From: Closterium sp. NIES-65
Lineage: Eukaryota > Streptophyta > Zygnematophyceae > Desmidiales > Closteriaceae
Direction of reading: 5' to 3'
Length of the DNA stretch: 64,000 nucleotides
NCBI GenBank assembly: GCA_948144175.1
Contig: CANXME010002097.1
Span: 423,324-487,323, forward strand
The stretch's first letter is position 1; each line of letters opens with the position of its first letter. Of this stretch, positions 60,370 to 64,000 are shown piece by piece. The notes under the pieces are model-generated. The model worked only from the letters and a program-made list of their open reading frames with translations. It was not told where the DNA came from and did no database searches. The position numbers and the translations under genes were made by a program.

Positions 60370-61165
60370 CGTTGAGCTGCCAAAGATGCGGAATTGTGTA
60401 ATCGCAGCTGAACGCAGATCCCATTGTTCTCTTCGGTCATCACATTCGCGGTCATCAGTATTGATGACCGAGATCTTACTGATATCCACTCTGGTACTCT
60501 CTAGTTGTGCCAGAAGCACGGCCAGTAAAGATTGACGCGTCGCACTTCTCCACGGTGAGGTGCCGGAAGAACTCGCACTCACCTTCGCGTCTTGAGGAAG
60601 CTCAAGTACACGATCATAATGCTTCACGCGCCGCCTATTCAGTAGACTCGTCAAGCTGAATACCCAAGTAGGGTGACTTGATGATGTACTGCATCTGCCG
60701 AGCTTGAGGTGCTTCGACAAACCACTGTCATGTGCCGAAATCCATAGATGCACAATAAAACCAGTAATGATTAGTAAGGCCGCCATGGATGCAATGAATC
60801 ATAACCCACGATCATGGACTTACTCTGACTGGTAAGTCCCGAGCGCCTTGTCCGGGATGTTGGGCGTCTTGAAGCAGTTGAAGCAACGACACAAGCCCAA
60901 CAAACAAAGCGATTGGGAACATCTGACTTGCAAATGAATAAAACAACTAAAAGAAGTTGTTTTCAACCGCGCCACTTCACCAGACTCATCCTCATACTTG
61001 TCAATACGCGCTGACCGACCTTCCCACCTTCCGCTCGCTCCTTCTTGTTGAGGGCGTCTTGGTGCTTACGGGACAAACCATGCTTGTGCATGGTTGCTTC
61101 TGGATGTTGACTCCCCCTTGCCTCGTCTTCCCGTACTGCAGTTAGGAGGTCCGTATGTTGTGCAG
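60370..61165 (-). pseudogene. hAT-like gene, N-terminal part upstream of element 5
   Basis: Readable pieces on the minus strand are a histidine-rich HKHGLSRKHQDALNKKERA (about 61080-61030), CFNCFKTPNIPDKALGTYQSE (about 60890-60830), and QMQYIIKSPYLGIQLDESTE followed by a stop and, in another frame, KHYDRVLELPQDAK with a GTGAGT donor. The LDEST motif is typical of the hAT catalytic region, and the Cys/His pieces would fit an N-terminal zinc finger. Frame changes and stops show it is broken. Exon borders here are uncertain. Confidence 0.6.
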
Positions 61166-62418
61166 ATCGTGCATTTCATGCACGGCTGACCACGTTGCAC
61201 TGCGAAATCACAGCACGTGAGCCGGTCGCTGCTATATGGCGCTGCACTTCGCCCGCAACTCGGATAAGGAGAGCGTCCGGGTCAGGCACTAGCACCGTAG
61301 GCGTTGACGGACCCGGGTCACGTCGGGGAGCACTTCCTCCCAGCAGCAGCAGGTGGCGTGGTTGTCGTTGCCTCCGCACGTGGCCGCGATTGCGTGATGC
61401 GGACGTGAGGCACACGAGTACGTGCAAAACGAAGCATGCTTTACGTGAAGCGCCCAGCCGTTGGGAAACGAATACGACACGCTGATCGTGCAGCACTAAC
61501 GGAAGACGTTGCGACCCGTTCGTCCTTATTACTCAGCGATGCATCGACGGGCTGTTCGCTTAGCGGACGGCGCAAATTCGCCTCGGGCCACGGCTCGGTA
61601 CTAGCTGTGGTGGAGAGGATTGTCGGGGGCAACACGGGGTAGGCGGCTCGGCGGTAGGTAATACGGGCATGGCTGTTGGGGCAACGCGTCTGAGAAAGTC
61701 TAGGCCTGTCTTCTGTTGTGGGGCCATAGCACTGGGAGGAGCAGCAAGCCGGTATCTGGTGGCATGTCACCAGGATCATCCATGGCGTGAACGCCCTGAG
61801 CGAATGATGCCTGGGCGAGAAACGAGAGAGCTTGGCGAGGGCCTTGCTAAGGCATGGCAAAAGGGGGGGTTAAAACAAGATGAACTTGACCATACATTCC
61901 ACAGCGTGTCAGTCATTGGCTTGCCTGGGATGGCACGCACCGCGGCGCCCGAGTAAACACATGGACCAGCGCGACAAATGTGCATTGTCGATGCGTGCCG
62001 CTGCTACCCACTTTTATGTGCGCTGGCTAGAACTGCCCAGTGAGAGCCAGAGCTGCTGCAGAATCATCCAAAAACAGATACACATGACAAACCCTGGCTG
62101 AACCTAGACAGCCATCGGAGCGCGAATGATGCGCCGTCACCCCAAACATGACATGGGATGCTCGGTATCTGCCGTGATCGACGGAAGTACCGTCAATCAC
62201 AGCGAAATGGATAAGCCTCGGTTTCAGACAAGCGTGTTAATTTTCCCTTGTAAATCAGATGAACTAGGAAAAAACACTTCTAACTCAATCAGACATTTCC
62301 TAAAAGTAATTTCTAACCCATCAAATATTCCAGAAACATGCAACTTAGAAACCAGATTCCACAACAAAAAAACCCCTACTTTTAAAGACAAACAGACAAA
62401 AATGTATGATGTCGAGGA
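61166..62418. other. Unassigned DNA
   Basis: About 1250 bases. The first part may still be 5' flank of the hAT-like gene. 62210-62410 is AT-richer. No frame contains a domain I recognise. Confidence 0.5.
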
Positions 62419-62482
62419 CCCTGCCAACATGCCTGTAACCCTTCACTAGGATCAATCGGGGATCACCAGTGGACCTCTGTCA
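62419..62482. repeat. Fragment of the SMART-like LTR
   Basis: The stretch with ccaacatgcctgtaaccctt and ggacctctgtca matches 32511-32563 joined to 41722-41731. It shows that the interrupted LTR once read continuously. Confidence 0.65.
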
Positions 62483-62915
62483 AGCGCACACCTCTTGTCG
62501 TTGACCACAGACTCACTGACTTCTTTCTTGATGAATCGTTTGAGCCTAGTGGTCCTTACGCAGAGCTTGAAGGCTGCCTCATGTACCTAATAACTTGTAC
62601 TCGCAAGGACCTCGCCTTCCTTCTCAGCATCCTTGCTCGCTTTTTTTGCGCCAGGGAGACACCGTCCTGTTCTCTGGATAGGTGCTGTGAGGGTGGCAAA
62701 GTACCTAGCGATGACATCAAGCATAGGGCTGGTACTTGGAGGGAGACAGTCTGTCGTACCTACTGGTCACTGTGACTCTTCTTACGCTGACGACGCCGAG
62801 ACTCACAGATCTACTCAGGGATACTACTTCAGCCTGAACTCTGGAGCTTTTTCTTGGAGGTCCACGCGTTCCTCCTTGGTCTCAACCTCTACCGCTGAGG
62901 CTGAGATCTATGCCG
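62483..62915 (+). pseudogene. Copia RT end and RNase H fragment
   Basis: The fragment reads LTDFFLDESFEPSGPYAELEGCLMYLITCTRKDLAFLLSILAR, a frame change, then IGLVLGGRQSVVPTGHCDSSYADDAETHRSTQGYYFSLNSGAFSWRSTRSSLVSTSTAEAEIYAAT. The RNase H Asp and Glu motifs are visible. It stops abruptly where NA6 sequence starts. It follows a SMART-like LTR fragment, as the fragment at 31540-32430 precedes one. Confidence 0.82.
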
Positions 62916-63545
62916 CCACTCCCTCGGCTCCCACACACCCACCCCCCTCAGCGGTAGCTGCAGTAGTGGGAGACGGAGGAGGAGGAGGAGCAGGGGACGG
63001 CTCGCACACCTGGCACCCCCATGCTCGCCACCCCCACACTCGCCACCCGCAGGGAGGAAGAAGCCTCGCGGCGCACGAGGGCACGGGGCAGCACAACGGG
63101 AGCACAGGGGGCGCGCGTGGGTCCCCAGGGCGGCGCGAGGGGAGCGCAGGGGCGCGCGCGCGGGTCCTCAGGGCGGCGCGACGGGATGGCGAAGGTCGCG
63201 CGCGGGTCCCCAGGGCGACGCGACAGGATCGCAGGGGGCGCTCGCGGGTCCCCAGGGTCGCGACGGTCGACGGGAGGGACGCGCGGGTCCCCGGGGGCGC
63301 CGCGACGGTCGACAAGGGGGGACGCGCGGGGAAGTAAACCACCGCGCGCCTCAAGGCGCACGGCGAGCAGAAAACCGTTGCGCGCCCCGAGCGCTGGGGG
63401 GGGCAGAAAACCGCCATGCGCCCCGAGCGCGTGGCGGGAAGAAAAAACGTCGCGCGTCACGGGGCGCGCAACAGACAGGACAGCAGCGGAAGCAAGTGGG
63501 CCCACAGGCCAGGAGCGTACTCGCTCTGATAGCATGTCAGAACAG
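62916..63545 (-). mobile_element. Non-autonomous element NA6, truncated at both ends
   Basis: It has GC-rich interior related to NA3 and NA5 and a primer site at 63522-63533 (minus TGCTATCAGAGC). About ten bases of LTR (tgtcagaaca) remain. The 3' half is missing, replaced by Copia RNase H sequence on the left. Confidence 0.65.
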
Positions 63546-64000
63546 TAGCTAGAATGTTAGAATACCGTCATCGCCCGGATATAAGACATATATGTCTTAT
63601 CTCGTACACACGCAAAAATGCTTGAGTTATCTTGTAAACGGGATGGTTTAGGGTGTCTTATAAGTCTTATAAATGGAAAAAAAAAAAAAAGTTGACTGTA
63701 ACACTTGCAAAGTGTGTAGAAACCACCCAAAGACCAATTTCATTTAAACAGGCCGACCTCGGTGGTGATGCATGCAGCGCCCACATTTTCCACGTGAGGG
63801 AGCTGCCACCGCTGGCAACATTCCTCTGTGCTGGCAGCATCTAATGATGCTGCCAGCGTCGTTTTGCTGCCAGGAGCGCATGGATGCTTCCAGAACGCTG
63901 CTGGCAGCACGTTGGCAGCGTGAGGGCTGTCCTCTACGAGGAGATGCCTCGTAGAGGAGCGGCTCGGCACCTGTGGATGGGGCACTCTGGCTGGGGGGGG
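63546..64000. other. Unassigned end region with palindrome and hairpins
   Basis: It contains a 20-base perfect palindrome (63581-63600), an A15 run near 63677, and two 11-bp hairpins: GCTGGCAGCAT/ATGCTGCCAGC at 63830-63857 and CCTCTACGAGG/CCTCGTAGAGG at 63931-63957. The motif TGGCAGC recurs in both orientations from 63800 to 63920. No gene is recognised. Confidence 0.6.

Overview
The window is a stack of nested LTR retrotransposons in a nuclear genome. Three things mark it as eukaryotic and plant-like: Ty1/copia and Ty3/gypsy elements primed from initiator-tRNA-Met-like sites, a chromodomain-bearing gypsy polymerase, and a host gene with three short GT-AG introns of about 90-115 nt. The Copia proteins with poly-Gly and GAEPG-type linkers remind me of those in charophyte (streptophyte) algae. 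That is recollection, not a search, so the species stays open. I see no rRNA, tRNA gene, CRISPR or bacterial operon.

Layout. 1-4137: a truncated non-autonomous element (NA1) inside the gag of a degenerate Copia (element C), then a second non-autonomous element (NA2). 4532-11924: degenerate Copia element 1 (minus). 11925-14064: unassigned DNA and purine/pyrimidine minisatellites. 14065-20117: Copia element 2 (minus), intact, with 430-bp LTRs identical by eye, TSD acttg and one uninterrupted gag-pol frame. 20118-22978: G-rich and C-rich minisatellites and an old pol remnant. 22979-28539: an intact Ty3/gypsy chromovirus (plus) with identical 343-bp LTRs, TSD agcgg, and gag and pol joined by a clear -1 frameshift signal. 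28550-32430: a truncated Copia related to element 2 (element 3), a truncated non-autonomous element (NA3) and a Copia RT fragment. 32435-41910: a tiny SMART/TRIM-like element split by Copia element 4, which itself carries NA4. 42110-61165: a broken hAT-transposase-like host gene (minus), split by NA5 (42550-44437) and by Copia element 5 (45692-60369), which carries element 6 (51964-58962). 61166-64000: unassigned DNA, another Copia fragment, a truncated NA6 and a hairpin cluster.

How the parts relate. Elements C, 1, 4, 5 and 6 form one Copia family (A) with very short LTRs of about 125-133 bp. NA1-NA6 lack coding capacity but keep the same LTR core, the same polypurine-tract block before the 3' LTR and tRNA-Met-like primer sites, so they probably move with family A proteins. 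All family A copies here carry stops or frameshifts. Only element 2 and the chromovirus look able to encode complete machinery. Nesting and LTR divergence agree on order: element 5 is older than element 6, and element 2 and the chromovirus are youngest.
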